DNA of 64,000 nt from Aeromonas schubertii (GCF_000820105.1 NZ_CDDB01000010.1:124001-188000), one strand, 5' to 3'; positions 46,087 through 55,309 are shown, counted from the first letter of the stretch. The notes: generated by a model not told the origin, from the sequence alone. Program-made: numbers and translations.

Positions 46087-46959
46087 ATGCACAGGCACTC
46101 CCCTCTGGCCGGTGCAGTCTGGATGATGGTCGCCGGTCTCTGCTTCGCCGCCGTCAACAGCCTGAGCCAGTATGTCAGCTTCAAGCTGGGCTTCCCCTCC
46201 ACCCAGGTCGCCTTCCACCAATACCTTATCGCTCTCGTCTGCCTGCTCCCCTGGCTCATTCGCCACGGACTCAAGCACTCGCTGCTTACCCGCCAACTGC
46301 GCCTGCATCTGTTTCGGGTCGCCCTGGCGGTGGTGGGTATCCAGTTCTGGCTCTGGGCGCTGGCGGTTCCCATTCCCATCTGGCAGGGGATCGCCCTGTT
46401 GATGACCTCCCCTCTCTTCGCCACCCTGGGCTCGGCCCTTTTCCTTGGGGAGAAGGTGAGTCGGGCCCGGCTGCTGGCGACCCTGGGGGGCTTTACCGGG
46501 GCCATGGTGATCCTGGCCCCCTGGCGCGAGGACTTTACCCTCGCCTCCCTGCTGCCGGTGGCCGCCGCCCTGTTTTGGGCCGGTTACTCCCTCTTGGTAC
46601 GCTATCAGTCAGCCACCGAATCCTCTCACACCCTGGTGGTCTACCTGCTGCTGCTCAGTACCCCCTTCAACGCCATGCTGGCCCTGCCCGAGTGGCAGTG
46701 GCCCACCCCGGAGCAGTGGTGGTTGGTGGCCGCCGCCGGCGCCCTGTCAGCCCTGGCACAGATGGCCATCGCCCGCGCCTACAGCGTGGCCGAAGCCTCC
46801 TTCGTGCAACCCTTCGACTTTGCCAAACTGCCCATGAACGTGGCCGCCGGCTGGCTGGTGTTTGGCTGGGCGCCGCCGGGACGACTGTGGCTCGGCGCCG
46901 CCATTATCATAGGCGCCGTGACCCTGCTCACCCATCTGGAGCAGCGTCAACACCGTTGA
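46087..46959 (+). CDS. EamA (DMT) family transporter
   Basis: 290 residues with ten predicted membrane helices and two EamA repeats (about 8-138 and 147-285). The second repeat ends in the conserved [18 protein letters not shown]...GWLVFG. It is a likely metabolite exporter; substrate unknown. No clear Shine-Dalgarno precedes the ATG. A perfect 9-bp terminator follows immediately. Confidence 0.88.
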   Translation: MHRHSPLAGAVWMMVAGLCFAAVNSLSQYVSFKLGFPSTQVAFHQYLIALVCLLPWLIRHGLKHSLLTRQLRLHLFRVALAVVGIQFWLWALAVPIPIWQGIALLMTSPLFATLGSALFLGEKVSRARLLATLGGFTGAMVILAPWREDFTLASLLPVAAALFWAGYSLLVRYQSATESSHTLVVYLLLLSTPFNAMLALPEWQWPTPEQWWLVAAAGALSALAQMAIARAYSVAEASFVQPFDFAKLPMNVAAGWLVFGWAPPGRLWLGAAIIIGAVTLLTHLEQRQHR

Positions 46960-46965
46960 GATCCC

Positions 46966-46993
46966 GAGGCACGCCATGCGTGCCTCTTTTTTT
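46966..46993 (+). terminator. Intrinsic terminator in front of purT
   Basis: GAGGCACGC-CAT-GCGTGCCTC is a 9-bp perfect stem followed by TTTTTTT. It starts 7 nt after the EamA gene and its T-run ends 27 nt before the purT start, so any purT transcript that starts upstream must read through it. Confidence 0.88.
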
Positions 46994-47020
46994 ACGTCCG
47001 TGACCATAAGGAGTGAGATC

Positions 47021-48199
47021 ATGTTGGGAACCGCAACCCGCCCCTCTGCTACCCGCGCCCTGCTGTTGGGCTCAGGTGAACTTGGCAAGGAGGTCGCCAT
47101 CGAGTTGCAGCGACTCGGGGTGGAGGTCATGGCCGCCGATCGCTATGCCGATGCCCCGGCCATGCAGGTAGCCCACCACAGCGCCGTCATCGATATGCTC
47201 GATGGCCACGCCCTGCGCGAGCTGGTAGAGACGTTCAGCCCTCACCTCATCATTCCCGAGATAGAGGCCATCGCCACCGATACCCTGCTCGCCCTGGAGA
47301 CCGAGGGGCACAGGGTGGTGCCGACCGCGCGGGCCACTCGCCTCACCATGAACCGGGAGGGGATCCGCCGCCTCGCCGCCGAGGAGCTCTCCCTGCCCAC
47401 CTCCCCCTATCGCTTCGCCGGGGAAGAGAACGAGTTTCGCGCCGCCGTGGCCGAGGTTGGCATGCCCTGCGTGGTCAAGCCGGTGATGAGCTCGTCGGGC
47501 AAGGGGCAGAGCGTGGTGCGAAGCGAGGCCGATCTCGTCCACGCCTGGCGCTATGCCCAGGAGGGAGGGCGCGCCGGGCGCGGCAAGGTGATCGTCGAGG
47601 GCTTCGTCGACTTTGACTACGAGATCACCCTGCTCACCGTGAGCGCCGTGGACGGCATCCATTTTTGCGATCCCATCGGCCATCGCCAGGAGGAGGGAGA
47701 CTATCGGGAGTCCTGGCAGCCCCAGGCCATGAGCGAGCAGGCCCTGATCCGTTCGCGGGAGGTGGCCGGCAAGGTGGTCGAGGCCCTCGGCGGTCACGGC
47801 CTGTTCGGGGTCGAACTCTTCGTCAAGGGGGATGAAGTCTGGTTTAGCGAGGTCTCGCCCCGTCCCCACGACACCGGCATGGTCACCCTCATCTCTCAGG
47901 ATCTCTCGGAGTTCGCCCTGCACGTGCGCGCCATCCTGGGGCTCCCCATCGGTCGCATCACCCACTTCGGCCCGAGCGCCTCGGCCGTGGTACTGTGCGA
48001 TGGCCACAGCCAGGATATCCGTTTCAGCGGCCTTGCCGAGGCCCTGGCCCCGGTGCCTGGCGCCCAGCTGCGCCTGTTTGGCAAGCCCGAGATCCAGGGA
48101 CGCCGCCGCCTCGGAGTCGCCCTGGCCCGGGGCCGTGACACCCAAGAGGCCATCACCCTGGCCAAACAGGTCGCCGACAGGGTTACTATGCACCCCTAA
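47021..48199 (+). CDS. purT: Formate-dependent phosphoribosylglycinamide formyltransferase
   Basis: 392 residues from the ATG at 47021 (AAGGAG upstream), the E. coli PurT length. ATP-grasp protein: N-terminal [24 protein letters not shown], then [21 protein letters not shown] (ATP loop), [14 protein letters not shown], and [28 protein letters not shown] near the metal site. It makes formyl-GAR from GAR, formate and ATP in purine synthesis. It sits directly behind a terminator. Confidence 0.96.
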   Translation: MLGTATRPSATRALLLGSGELGKEVAIELQRLGVEVMAADRYADAPAMQVAHHSAVIDMLDGHALRELVETFSPHLIIPEIEAIATDTLLALETEGHRVVPTARATRLTMNREGIRRLAAEELSLPTSPYRFAGEENEFRAAVAEVGMPCVVKPVMSSSGKGQSVVRSEADLVHAWRYAQEGGRAGRGKVIVEGFVDFDYEITLLTVSAVDGIHFCDPIGHRQEEGDYRESWQPQAMSEQALIRSREVAGKVVEALGGHGLFGVELFVKGDEVWFSEVSPRPHDTGMVTLISQDLSEFALHVRAILGLPIGRITHFGPSASAVVLCDGHSQDIRFSGLAEALAPVPGAQLRLFGKPEIQGRRRLGVALARGRDTQEAITLAKQVADRVTMHP

Positions 48200-48217
48200 G
48201 CCTGACAGCGAGGCAGG

Positions 48218-48240
48218 AGGGCGCTATCATGCGCCCTTCT
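48218..48240 (+). terminator. Terminator-like hairpin after purT
   Basis: AGGGCGC-TATCAT-GCGCCCT followed by TCT, 18 nt past the purT stop. The short T-run makes it weak. Confidence 0.55.
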
Positions 48241-48316
48241 CGGGTGGTGAACGCGCCTTTGGCGTGTCACCTCGTTTCCTGTGCGCCCTAGCACCGGCGC
48301 TGCATTAGGAGCCATC

Positions 48317-48961
48317 ATGATCAAGGCAGTGATTTTCGATATGGATGGGGTCTTGCTCGACTCCGAGCCCTTCTGGCAACGGGCCCAGAGCCAGGTTTTC
48401 GGTGAGCTGGGACGAGCCATGAGCCAGGCCGATTGCGAGGCCACCATGGGTCTTCGCATCGATCAGGTGGTGGCCCTGCGCTACCCGGATCTTATCAATC
48501 CGCCGAGCCAGCAGACCGTCGTCGAGCACATCGTGGCCGAGGTCAATCGCCTCATCCGCCTCGAAGGCACCCCCAAGGAGGGGCTCGATCACGCCCTGAC
48601 GCTTATCCGTGATCAGGGGCTGCGCATCGGCCTTGCCACCAGCTCGCCCATGACCATGGTACATAACGTGCTGGAGACCCTCGGCATTGCCCATCACTTC
48701 GAGGCCCTTCACTCGGCCGAGGTAGAGCGCTTTGGCAAGCCCCACCCGGATGTTTATATCCACGCCGCCGAGAAGCTGGGGCTGGACCCCGAAGCATGCA
48801 TGGCGGTGGAAGACAGCTTCAACGGCCTGCTGGCCGCCAAGGCGGCGCGCATGAAGGCACTTATCGTGCCCGATCCCGCCCTGGTGGGGGATCCACGTCT
48901 GGCCATCGCCGATCTCGAGCTCCCCTCCCTGGCCCGTCTGGAGGCCACACATCTGCGCTAG
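48317..48961 (+). CDS. hxpB: Hexitol phosphatase HxpB-like HAD hydrolase
   Basis: 214 residues from the ATG at 48317. HAD motif I is IFDMDGVLLDSEPFW with the DxD nucleophile; motif II LATSSPMTMV; motif III KLGLDPEACMAVEDSFNG with the catalytic acids. An alpha-helical cap follows motif I. It resembles E. coli YniC/HxpB, which dephosphorylates 2-deoxyglucose-6-P and hexitol phosphates. Other beta-phosphoglucomutase-like members look similar, so substrate assignment is moderate. Confidence 0.85.
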   Translation: MIKAVIFDMDGVLLDSEPFWQRAQSQVFGELGRAMSQADCEATMGLRIDQVVALRYPDLINPPSQQTVVEHIVAEVNRLIRLEGTPKEGLDHALTLIRDQGLRIGLATSSPMTMVHNVLETLGIAHHFEALHSAEVERFGKPHPDVYIHAAEKLGLDPEACMAVEDSFNGLLAAKAARMKALIVPDPALVGDPRLAIADLELPSLARLEATHLR

Positions 48962-49046
48962 AACGTGCACTCTCTCGCGGTTTTCCCCGGCACACAGCGG
49001 CTAGACTCAAGGTATGTGAAGAGCCCCTATGGGCCGGGAGGAGACC

Positions 49047-49250
49047 ATGATCACCTACACCAGCAAGCGAATCGTCTGCCCCCACTGCGGCCACCACACT
49101 GTGGTGGAGCTCGACGCCAGCCAGGGGGATCAGGATTACTACGAAGATTGCATGGCCTGCTGTAATGCCATCCACCTGCGTCTGCACAAGGATGAGGAGC
49201 GCGATCGCCTGCAACTCTTTGTGGATTCCGACGACGAGCAGATCTTCTGA
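49047..49250 (+). CDS. CPXCG motif-containing cysteine-rich protein
   Basis: 67 residues from the ATG at 49047, preferred over an ATG 6 codons earlier because GGAGGAG lies at the right distance. CPHCG (12-16) and CMACC (36-40) form a zinc ribbon; the C-terminus is acidic (VDSDDEQIF). This is the small CPxCG family found widely in proteobacteria; function unknown. Confidence 0.82.
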   Translation: MITYTSKRIVCPHCGHHTVVELDASQGDQDYYEDCMACCNAIHLRLHKDEERDRLQLFVDSDDEQIF

Positions 49251-49256
49251 CATAAA

Positions 49257-49278
49257 CGCGGGGCCATCAGGCCCCGCG
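49257..49278. terminator. Bidirectional terminator between the CPXCG gene and yciI-like gene
   Basis: CGCGGGGCC-ATCA-GGCCCCGCG is a 9-bp stem between convergent genes. Confidence 0.75.
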
Positions 49279-49303
49279 CTCCTTGCTGTCAGTGGGACAG
49301 ACA

Positions 49304-49591
49304 TCAGCCCCGCAGACTATCCAGCTGTGGCGCCGTCATGCTCGGCACAAACTCGGTCACCTCATACTCGGCGGCACCAGCCTGCCGAAAGGGATCGCCA
49401 GCCAGCACTTGATCGAGCGCCTCACGTGTCAGACCGTTGGCCAGGATCACGCCACCGCTTCGCGGTACCCGCCGCCCAGAGGCGAGAAAGTGCCCCGCCG
49501 CATAATGCGCCTTGAGCCACTCCACATGAGCCGGGATCAGCTCATCGATCACCGCGATCGGTTTTACGTACGTTAAGGTCACCACAAACAC
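49304..49591 (-). CDS. YciI family protein
   Basis: 95 residues from the GTG at 49591. AAGGAG lies 8 nt before this GTG; the GTG three codons earlier is too close to the ribosome site. The ferredoxin-like fold with VTLTYVKPIAVIDELIPAHVEWLKAHYAAGHFLASGRRV and the conserved H-x-x-W-L pattern, plus DPFRQAGAAEYEVTEF, match YciI. These are small dimeric enzymes, some with dehalogenase-like chemistry; the substrate is unknown. It is downstream of ribE and probably shares its transcript. Confidence 0.88.
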   Translation of the reverse strand: MFVVTLTYVKPIAVIDELIPAHVEWLKAHYAAGHFLASGRRVPRSGGVILANGLTREALDQVLAGDPFRQAGAAEYEVTEFVPSMTAPQLDSLRG

Positions 49592-49610
49592 GGAGCTCAC
49601 TCCTTAACGG

Positions 49611-50222
49611 TTATTGCCGCGCCGCCAACACCCGCTCCACCGTATCGACAATGGCCTGGGTCTGGGGATCGATTTCGATATTGGCTTGCCAGCCTGGCGT
49701 GACCCAGCCCAGATTGGTACGGGCCAGGGTCTCGGGGATCAGGTTGACGCAGAAGCCTTGATCACGCACCTCACCGATGGTGAGGCTGATCCCGTCGATG
49801 CCGATATAGCCCTTGGTCAACACATAGCGCATCAACTCAGGGGAGATCTCGAACCACACCTGGCGGTTGTTGGGGGTGTCGATGACCTGGCTCACCCGTA
49901 CCGTGGTCATGATATGGCCCGACATGGCGTGGCCTCCAATCTCGTCACCAAAACGGGCAGCCCGCTCCACATTGACGCGATCGCCGACACCCAGCGACCC
50001 CAGGTTGGTCAGACGCAGGGTCTCGCGCATCAGATCGAAGCTCACCGCCTCTCCCTCGATACGGGTCACCGTCAGACAGCAGCCGTTGTGGGCTACCGAA
50101 GCACCGATCTGCAGCCCCTCGCCCCACTGGGCACTCGGCATGCGAATCACATGGGTGCGAAATGCCTCTTTCTCCTCGATGGCCAGGATCTCGGCCACCC
50201 CCTGCACGATACCGGTAAACAT
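49611..50222 (-). CDS. ribE: Riboflavin synthase, alpha subunit
   Basis: 203 residues. Two lumazine-binding repeats: [12 protein letters not shown]...[12 protein letters not shown] and [13 protein letters not shown]...[11 protein letters not shown]. It joins two 6,7-dimethyl-8-ribityllumazine molecules to riboflavin plus the pyrimidinedione. GAGGAG precedes the ATG. I saw no RFN riboswitch in the 107-bp upstream spacer. It is divergent from yaeP and norM, as ribE and mdtK are in E. coli. Confidence 0.94.
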   Translation of the reverse strand: MFTGIVQGVAEILAIEEKEAFRTHVIRMPSAQWGEGLQIGASVAHNGCCLTVTRIEGEAVSFDLMRETLRLTNLGSLGVGDRVNVERAARFGDEIGGHAMSGHIMTTVRVSQVIDTPNNRQVWFEISPELMRYVLTKGYIGIDGISLTIGEVRDQGFCVNLIPETLARTNLGWVTPGWQANIEIDPQTQAIVDTVERVLAARQ

Positions 50223-50329
50223 AGGGCTCTCCTCGTTTGGAACGCAGCAAGGTTACCCTCGCCTACAAGGGGTGGGCAAGGGTAAAACAACCCGCTATAG
50301 TCCCGTCGTTTTTATGAAAGGAGAGAACC

Positions 50330-50536
50330 ATGAAGGTCTTTGAATGCTGTGAAGCCGTGCGCGCCGCCTATAGCCAGATAGGCTCGGGTGAGCAGGGTTA
50401 TGTGCCCAAGGCCATTGCCGCCGCCGTGCGCACCCTCGATGCGGTGGCCTGCGACGAGCGCGTCCCTGCCGAGCTGCGCCAGCAGGCTGCCTTTGCTGCC
50501 GCCAACCTGCTCATCAGCGATCACGAGGACGCATAA
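50330..50536 (+). CDS. yaeP: YaeP family protein
   Basis: 68 residues: [63 protein letters not shown]. The Y-x-x-I-x-S-G-x-x-G-Y-V-P and the [11 protein letters not shown] end match YaeP. It is a small soluble helical protein of unknown function. AAGGAG precedes the ATG. Confidence 0.85.
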   Translation: MKVFECCEAVRAAYSQIGSGEQGYVPKAIAAAVRTLDAVACDERVPAELRQQAAFAAANLLISDHEDA

Positions 50537-50650
50537 CGTTTTCTTTCGGTGCCCCAGCCGTTACACTGACCCATCGGGCCGGCATCTCGCCGGCCCTCCT
50601 TCCCCGCTCTTTCTCTTGGCTCTTTATCGATTGACCCGTCGGAGGTGTCA

Positions 50651-52000
50651 GTGCAGTCCTATTGGTCCGAGGCACGAAATCTGGTGCGCCTCGCCACACC
50701 CATCCTTATCGCCCAGGTGGCCCAGACCACCATGAGCTTCGTCGACACCGTGATGGCCGGTCAGGTTAGCGCAGTGGATCTGGCCGCCGTCTCGGTGGCC
50801 GCCAGCTTCTGGCTGCCCATCATTTTGCTGGTGCAGGGGGTGATCATGGCCCTCACCCCCATCGTCTCCCAACTCAACGGCGCCCGTAAGCGGGGGGAGA
50901 TCGGCCCGGCCGTTCATCAGGGATTTTGGCTTGCTCTGATGGTGATCCCCCTGGGCATGCTGGCCCTCTATTTCAGCCCACTGGCCCTGCAGGTGATGAA
51001 GGTCGAGCCCGCCCTCGCGGCCAAGACCACCGGCTACCTGCACGCCATCTTGTGGGGCCTGCCCGCCTTCGCCCTGTTTCAGGTGCTGCGCAACTTCAGC
51101 GAGGGGCTCTCCCATACCATCCCCACCATGGTGATCGGCTTCGTGGGACTGGCGGTCAACGTACCGGTCAACTGGATCTTCATCTATGGTAAGTTCGGCA
51201 TGCCGGCCCTGGGTGGTGTTGGCTGTGGCGTGGCCACCGCCATCGTGCTCTGGGCCATGCTGTTTGCCATGATGGGATACATCTATTTCTCGAAACTGTT
51301 CAAAGAGTTCGATCTCTTTGGTTCCCTCGCCCGCCCCAACGGTAGCCGGATCTGGCGCCTGTTTCGCCTGGGTTTTCCCATCGCCATGGCCATCTTCTGC
51401 GAAGTGACCCTGTTCACCGTAGTGGCCCTGCTTTTGGCCCCACTCGGGGCTGAGATTGTGGCAAGCCACCAGGTGGCCCTCAACTTCTCTAGCCTGGTCT
51501 TTATGCTGCCGCTCTCCATCGGCGTTGCCGTCACCATCCGGGTTGGCCATAACATAGGTGAAGGGGACGGGGCGCAGGCCCGCCGATCGGCCCGCACCGG
51601 CCTGCTGCTGGGGCTTAGCGCAGCCGCCTGTACCGCCCTGTTTACCGTGTTGCTGCGTCACCAGATCGCCGGGATCTACACCGATGACAGTCAGGTGATC
51701 ACCCTGGCGGCAGCCCTGCTGCTGCTGGCAGCCGTCTATCAGCTCTCCGATTCGGTGCAGGTGATTGCGGCGGCGGCCCTGCGCGGCTACAAGGATACCA
51801 AGGCGATCTTCTACCTCACCCTGATCGCCTACTGGGGTCTGGGACTGCCTACCGGGGTGGTGCTGGGCATGACGGACCTGCTGCTACCCCGCCTCGGGCC
51901 GCAGGGCTTCTGGGTTGGCTTTATCGTAGGCCTGACCGCGGCAGCCCTGATGCTGGGCCTGAGGCTCAAGGTGATCTATGGGCGCACGGCACACGGCTAG
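50651..52000 (+). CDS. norM: MATE family multidrug efflux protein NorM
   Basis: 449 residues from the GTG at 50651 (GGAGG is 5 nt before it; the GTG two codons earlier touches the ribosome site). Twelve hydrophobic segments form two MATE repeats; IAQVAQTTMSFVDTVMAGQVS and the second-half equivalent FPIAMAIFCEVTLFTVVALL are present. It exports cationic drugs with sodium or proton exchange. The DUF3080 lipoprotein gene overlaps its 3' end by 23 nt. Confidence 0.92.
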   Translation: MQSYWSEARNLVRLATPILIAQVAQTTMSFVDTVMAGQVSAVDLAAVSVAASFWLPIILLVQGVIMALTPIVSQLNGARKRGEIGPAVHQGFWLALMVIPLGMLALYFSPLALQVMKVEPALAAKTTGYLHAILWGLPAFALFQVLRNFSEGLSHTIPTMVIGFVGLAVNVPVNWIFIYGKFGMPALGGVGCGVATAIVLWAMLFAMMGYIYFSKLFKEFDLFGSLARPNGSRIWRLFRLGFPIAMAIFCEVTLFTVVALLLAPLGAEIVASHQVALNFSSLVFMLPLSIGVAVTIRVGHNIGEGDGAQARRSARTGLLLGLSAAACTALFTVLLRHQIAGIYTDDSQVITLAAALLLLAAVYQLSDSVQVIAAAALRGYKDTKAIFYLTLIAYWGLGLPTGVVLGMTDLLLPRLGPQGFWVGFIVGLTAAALMLGLRLKVIYGRTAHG

Positions 52001-52988
52001 CCTTCTGCTCCTGTTACTCCTGGCGGGCTGCCGGCCCGCCATGGAGTCCTCCTTCGATACATACCTGATCCGCCTCGCTGCAATATTGGATGCCGAGCCC
52101 CCCGCTCTCGATACTCCTGACACGACCCCCCTACCCCGCCAGCGGGACCTGATGCTCCCCCTGCCCGAGCTCAGAGTAGACTTGCTCGATATCCTGACCC
52201 TCAGCCGCTGCGGGCTGGGGCGGGAGATAGCCGAACGCAACGGGCCGCTGGGCATGAGCGCCGATCATCTCACCCTGCTCGACTACGAGCTGACGCTGGT
52301 GCGCCGGCTCGAGGGGTGTGACAGCGAGAGCCCGGCTACCCGCCAATGGCTCGAGGCGTTGGCCCGGGCCAAGCGGGCCATGTTGCCCCTGCGAGCCTGG
52401 AATGCCCTGGCTTCGGATCCCGTCTTGCGTCGCCAGCTCTCGCCGCGGCCTCCCCTGAGCGACCCCGATCCCGCATCTGATCAGCCTCTCGAAAGCCTGC
52501 TGTATCATTGGCTGCAACTGCGCCAGAGCGCCGCAGGTACCCTCGACTGGCACGAGCAAAGGGAGCTACTCGCACTCTCCGCACAGTTGCGCGATTCGGG
52601 TGAGCTCGCCCGTCTGCTCTACACCATGGAGAGTGTCACCCTCTGGCTGAAGGTGACCAACCGCTGGCTCGCCCCGCGCCTGGAAGCCCTCTCCTGCGGC
52701 CCCGACCCGGAGCGAGTGATGCGTCTGCGCGGCGCGTTGACCCACTATTATGGCAAGGGCGTTCAACCCGACCTGAGCCGCCTCGAGCGCCGCTTCTTGC
52801 GCCTGGCACCCGCCCTGCAGCGACTGATGGCGCCTCCGGCACCACTTCCGGCCCTCACGCCTTGGCATCTTCGCTACGGACAGGGGCGCGAGAGTGGCCT
52901 CTACCTCGACTTTCGCCACTCAATCAGTGACCATGCCCACCTGTGGCAACGGCTGCTGCAACGCTGCCAAGTGGGGATACGCCCGTAA
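51978..52988 (+). CDS. DUF3080 family lipoprotein
   Basis: 336 residues. The signal peptide ends in a lipobox LLAGC, giving a lipidated C18. The rest is soluble, helical and arginine/leucine-rich, with PLPRQRDLMLPLPELRVDLLDILTLSRCGLGREIAERNGPLGM, the conserved DUF3080 block. It overlaps norM by 23 nt, so it is translated from the same mRNA. Function unknown. Confidence 0.85.
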   Translation: MGARHTASLLLLLLLAGCRPAMESSFDTYLIRLAAILDAEPPALDTPDTTPLPRQRDLMLPLPELRVDLLDILTLSRCGLGREIAERNGPLGMSADHLTLLDYELTLVRRLEGCDSESPATRQWLEALARAKRAMLPLRAWNALASDPVLRRQLSPRPPLSDPDPASDQPLESLLYHWLQLRQSAAGTLDWHEQRELLALSAQLRDSGELARLLYTMESVTLWLKVTNRWLAPRLEALSCGPDPERVMRLRGALTHYYGKGVQPDLSRLERRFLRLAPALQRLMAPPAPLPALTPWHLRYGQGRESGLYLDFRHSISDHAHLWQRLLQRCQVGIRP

Positions 52989-53096
52989 AATCAACAAGCT
53001 GCGCAAGAACTCGGCAAACGATCAAGGAATGCGATGGGATTGGTTGACAGCCTCGGGGGGCATGGGTAGTATGCCGCCTCGTCAGCACGACGACGT

Positions 53097-53173
53097 GGGT
53101 TTATAGCTCAGTTGGTTAGAGCACTACCTTGACATGGTAGGGGTCGTTGGTTCGAATCCAATTAAACCCACCA
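53097..53173 (+). tRNA. tRNA-Val (anticodon GAC), type A
   Basis: 77 nt. Acceptor stem GGGTTTA/TAAACCC, D-arm AGCTCAGTTGGTTAGAGC, anticodon loop TTGACAT in stem CTACC/GGTAG, and T-arm with TTCGAAT. The 3' CCA is encoded. Identical to the copy at 53357. Confidence 0.97.
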
Positions 53174-53187
53174 CGATTTACTATGAT

Positions 53188-53264
53188 GCGCTCTTAGCTC
53201 AGTTGGTTAGAGCACCACCTTGACATGGTGGGGGTCGGTGGTTCGAGTCCACTAGAGCGCACCA
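53188..53264 (+). tRNA. tRNA-Val (anticodon GAC), type B
   Basis: 77 nt. Acceptor stem GCGCTCT/AGAGCGC; anticodon GAC in stem CCACC/GGTGG; T-arm TTCGAGT; encoded CCA. Identical to the copy at 53440. Confidence 0.97.
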
Positions 53265-53273
53265 TCACAATTT

Positions 53274-53350
53274 GCGTCCTTAGCTCAGTTGGTTAGAGCA
53301 CCACCTTGACATGGTGGGGGTCGGTGGTTCGAGTCCACTAGGACGCACCA
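53274..53350 (+). tRNA. tRNA-Val (anticodon GAC), type C
   Basis: 77 nt. Acceptor stem GCGTCCT/AGGACGC; body as in type B; anticodon GAC; encoded CCA. Differs from type B only by compensated acceptor-stem pairs. Confidence 0.97.
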
Positions 53351-53356
53351 GATTGC

Positions 53357-53433
53357 GGGTTTATAGCTCAGTTGGTTAGAGCACTACCTTGACATGGTAG
53401 GGGTCGTTGGTTCGAATCCAATTAAACCCACCA
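53357..53433 (+). tRNA. tRNA-Val (anticodon GAC), type A second copy
   Basis: 77 nt and identical to the first gene of the array; anticodon GAC; encoded CCA. Confidence 0.97.
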
Positions 53434-53439
53434 CAATCT

Positions 53440-53516
53440 GCGCTCTTAGCTCAGTTGGTTAGAGCACCACCTTGACATGGTGGGGGTCGGTGGTTCGAGT
53501 CCACTAGAGCGCACCA
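53440..53516 (+). tRNA. tRNA-Val (anticodon GAC), type B second copy
   Basis: 77 nt and identical to the second gene of the array; anticodon GAC; encoded CCA. It is followed by the terminator at 53525. Confidence 0.97.
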
Positions 53517-53524
53517 TCATGCCG

Positions 53525-53552
53525 AAAGGCCCGCATCGCTGCGGGCCTTTTT
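53525..53552 (+). terminator. Intrinsic terminator of the tRNA-Val array
   Basis: AAAGGCCCGCA-TCGC-TGCGGGCCTTT is an 11-bp stem with a T-run, 8 nt after the last CCA. Confidence 0.9.
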
Positions 53553-53591
53553 GCTTTTATGGCCTTGGGCTCAACGGCACACCGAACTATA

Positions 53592-53607
53592 CTGTATATA
53601 AACACAG
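53592..53607 (+). promoter_or_regulatory. LexA (SOS) box upstream of umuDC
   Basis: CTGTATATAAACACAG is a perfect CTGT-N8-ACAG LexA operator, 17 nt before the umuD start. Confidence 0.92.
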
Positions 53608-53624
53608 TAAGAAGACCTGCGCCT

Positions 53625-54050
53625 ATGATACGCCCCCTGATCGATCCCCCTTCCCTCCCCCTGCCCTGTTTCGAGAATCGGGTCCCCTGCGGCTTTCCCT
53701 CCCCGGCCCAGGATCACGCCATCACCCCTATCGATCTCAACACCCTCTGTGTGCGCCACCCGGCCGCCACCTACTTCGTGCGGGCCTGTGGCGAGAGCAT
53801 GACGGGGGCCGGCATCCACGACGGGGATCTGCTGGTGGTCGACCGGGCCCTCACCCCCCGTCATGGGGACGTGGTGATCGCCTGCCTCCATGGGGAGTTC
53901 ACCGTCAAGCGGTTGCAGTGCACCCCCTATCCGGCCCTGCACCCCGCCAACCCGGATTATCCTGTGCTGCCTCTTGGGGATGGGGAGCCTCTCGAGCTGA
54001 TGGGGGTGGTCACCTTTGCCCTGCACACCCTGGAGCGGGGCACCTCATGA
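53625..54050 (+). CDS. umuD: UmuD, LexA-like auto-cleaving subunit of DNA polymerase V
   Basis: 141 residues from the ATG at 53625. The Cys-Gly cleavage site (CGFPSPA) and the Ser-Lys dyad (GESMTGAG serine; VKRLQ lysine) are present, so RecA-stimulated self-cleavage to UmuD' is possible. It forms pol V with UmuC for lesion bypass. A perfect LexA box lies 17 nt upstream. The stop overlaps the umuC start (ATGA). Confidence 0.96.
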   Translation: MIRPLIDPPSLPLPCFENRVPCGFPSPAQDHAITPIDLNTLCVRHPAATYFVRACGESMTGAGIHDGDLLVVDRALTPRHGDVVIACLHGEFTVKRLQCTPYPALHPANPDYPVLPLGDGEPLELMGVVTFALHTLERGTS

Positions 54051-55309
54051 ACGCCTATGCCCTGGTGGACGTGAACAACTTCTACGCCAGTTGCGAACGG
54101 CTGTTTCGCCCCGATCTCAATGGGCGCCCCCTGGTGGTGCTCTCCAACAACGATGGTTGTGTGGTCTCGCGCAGCCCCGAGGCCAAGGCCCTCGGGGTCA
54201 GGATGGCGGTGCCTTTTTTCCAGATAAGAAAAGAGTTCGAGGCTCAAGGCGGTGTCTGGTTTAGCTCCAACTATGCCCTCTACGGGGATCTCTCCCAACG
54301 GGTGATGAGCCTGCTCGAGCAGCACTCGCCACGGGTGGAGATCTACTCCATCGACGAAGCTTTTCTCGAGCTCGGTGAACGCTGGGCCGGTGATCTGGAG
54401 GCCTATGGGCGGCAGCTGCGCGATCGGGTACGCCAGTGGACCGGCCTCACCGTCGGGGTCGGGATAGCCCCTACCAAGACCCTGGCCAAGCTCGCCAACT
54501 ATGCCGCCAAGCGTTGGCCAGCCACAGGGGGGGTGGTGGATCTGCGCGATGCGGCGCGCCGCCACCGCCTGATGACCATCACACCGGTCGGTGAGGTCTG
54601 GGGCATAGGGCGACGCCTTTCCACCCGCCTGCAGGCTGAAGGGATAGAGACCATAGCCCAGCTGCTGGCTCACCGGCCTGCCTACTGGCGCAGCCGCTAC
54701 GGTGTGGTGCTAGAGCGCACGGTGCAAGAGCTCTGCGGGCTTCCCTGTCTGGAGCTTGAGCCTCCCGAGCCGCGCCAGCAGGTGCTCTGCAGCCGCTCCT
54801 TCGGCCACCCCATCAACACCCAAGAGCGCCTCAACCAGGCCCTGGCCACCTTTATCGAACGCGCCGCCGAGAAGTTGCGCCAGCAATCGCTCTGCACCGG
54901 CCACCTCACCCTCTTTGTACGCGCTAACCCGTTTCGTGCCCCCGAGTCACCGGCCCTGCATCTCTCCCTGCCACTGGCTACTCCCAGCGATGACACGGGG
55001 CATCTGCTGACCCTGGTGCGCCCTCATCTGGACACACTGTGGCAGCCGAGCCTCAAGTATCAAAAAGGAGGCGTCATGCTCACGGATCTGCGGCCACGCG
55101 ACCAATGTCAGAGCGATCTCTTCTGCCCGTCCCCAGACCCCAGACGCCAGGCCCTGATGCAGACGGTGGACAGGATCCGCGCCCGGGGGCTCGGCCAGCT
55201 ACACTATGCCGCCCAGGGGCTCAGAGAGCCCGAGTGGATGATGCGCCAGGAGCACAAGAGCCCCGACTACACCCACTCACTGGCAGACCTTCCCAGAGTC
55301 AGAGCCTGA
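54047..55309 (+). CDS. umuC: UmuC, catalytic Y-family subunit of DNA polymerase V
   Basis: 420 residues from the ATG at 54047 inside the ATGA overlap with umuD. Y-family motifs: ALVDVNNFYASCERLF (metal-binding D), VVLSNNDGCVVSRSPEAKALGV, EIYSIDEAFLEL (D and E), GVGIAPTKTLAKLANYAAK, then a little-finger domain and DUF4113 tail (HYAAQGLREPEWMMRQEHKSPDYT). It performs error-prone translesion synthesis. Confidence 0.96.
   Translation: MNAYALVDVNNFYASCERLFRPDLNGRPLVVLSNNDGCVVSRSPEAKALGVRMAVPFFQIRKEFEAQGGVWFSSNYALYGDLSQRVMSLLEQHSPRVEIYSIDEAFLELGERWAGDLEAYGRQLRDRVRQWTGLTVGVGIAPTKTLAKLANYAAKRWPATGGVVDLRDAARRHRLMTITPVGEVWGIGRRLSTRLQAEGIETIAQLLAHRPAYWRSRYGVVLERTVQELCGLPCLELEPPEPRQQVLCSRSFGHPINTQERLNQALATFIERAAEKLRQQSLCTGHLTLFVRANPFRAPESPALHLSLPLATPSDDTGHLLTLVRPHLDTLWQPSLKYQKGGVMLTDLRPRDQCQSDLFCPSPDPRRQALMQTVDRIRARGLGQLHYAAQGLREPEWMMRQEHKSPDYTHSLADLPRVRA

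Noticed and set aside
50223-50329. FMN riboswitch in front of ribE
   Set aside because: The 107-bp spacer contains no recognisable RFN element core.
53097-53516. Regularly spaced repeats resembling a CRISPR array
   Set aside because: Each repeat folds as a tRNA with anticodon GAC and an encoded CCA; spacers are short and unequal.
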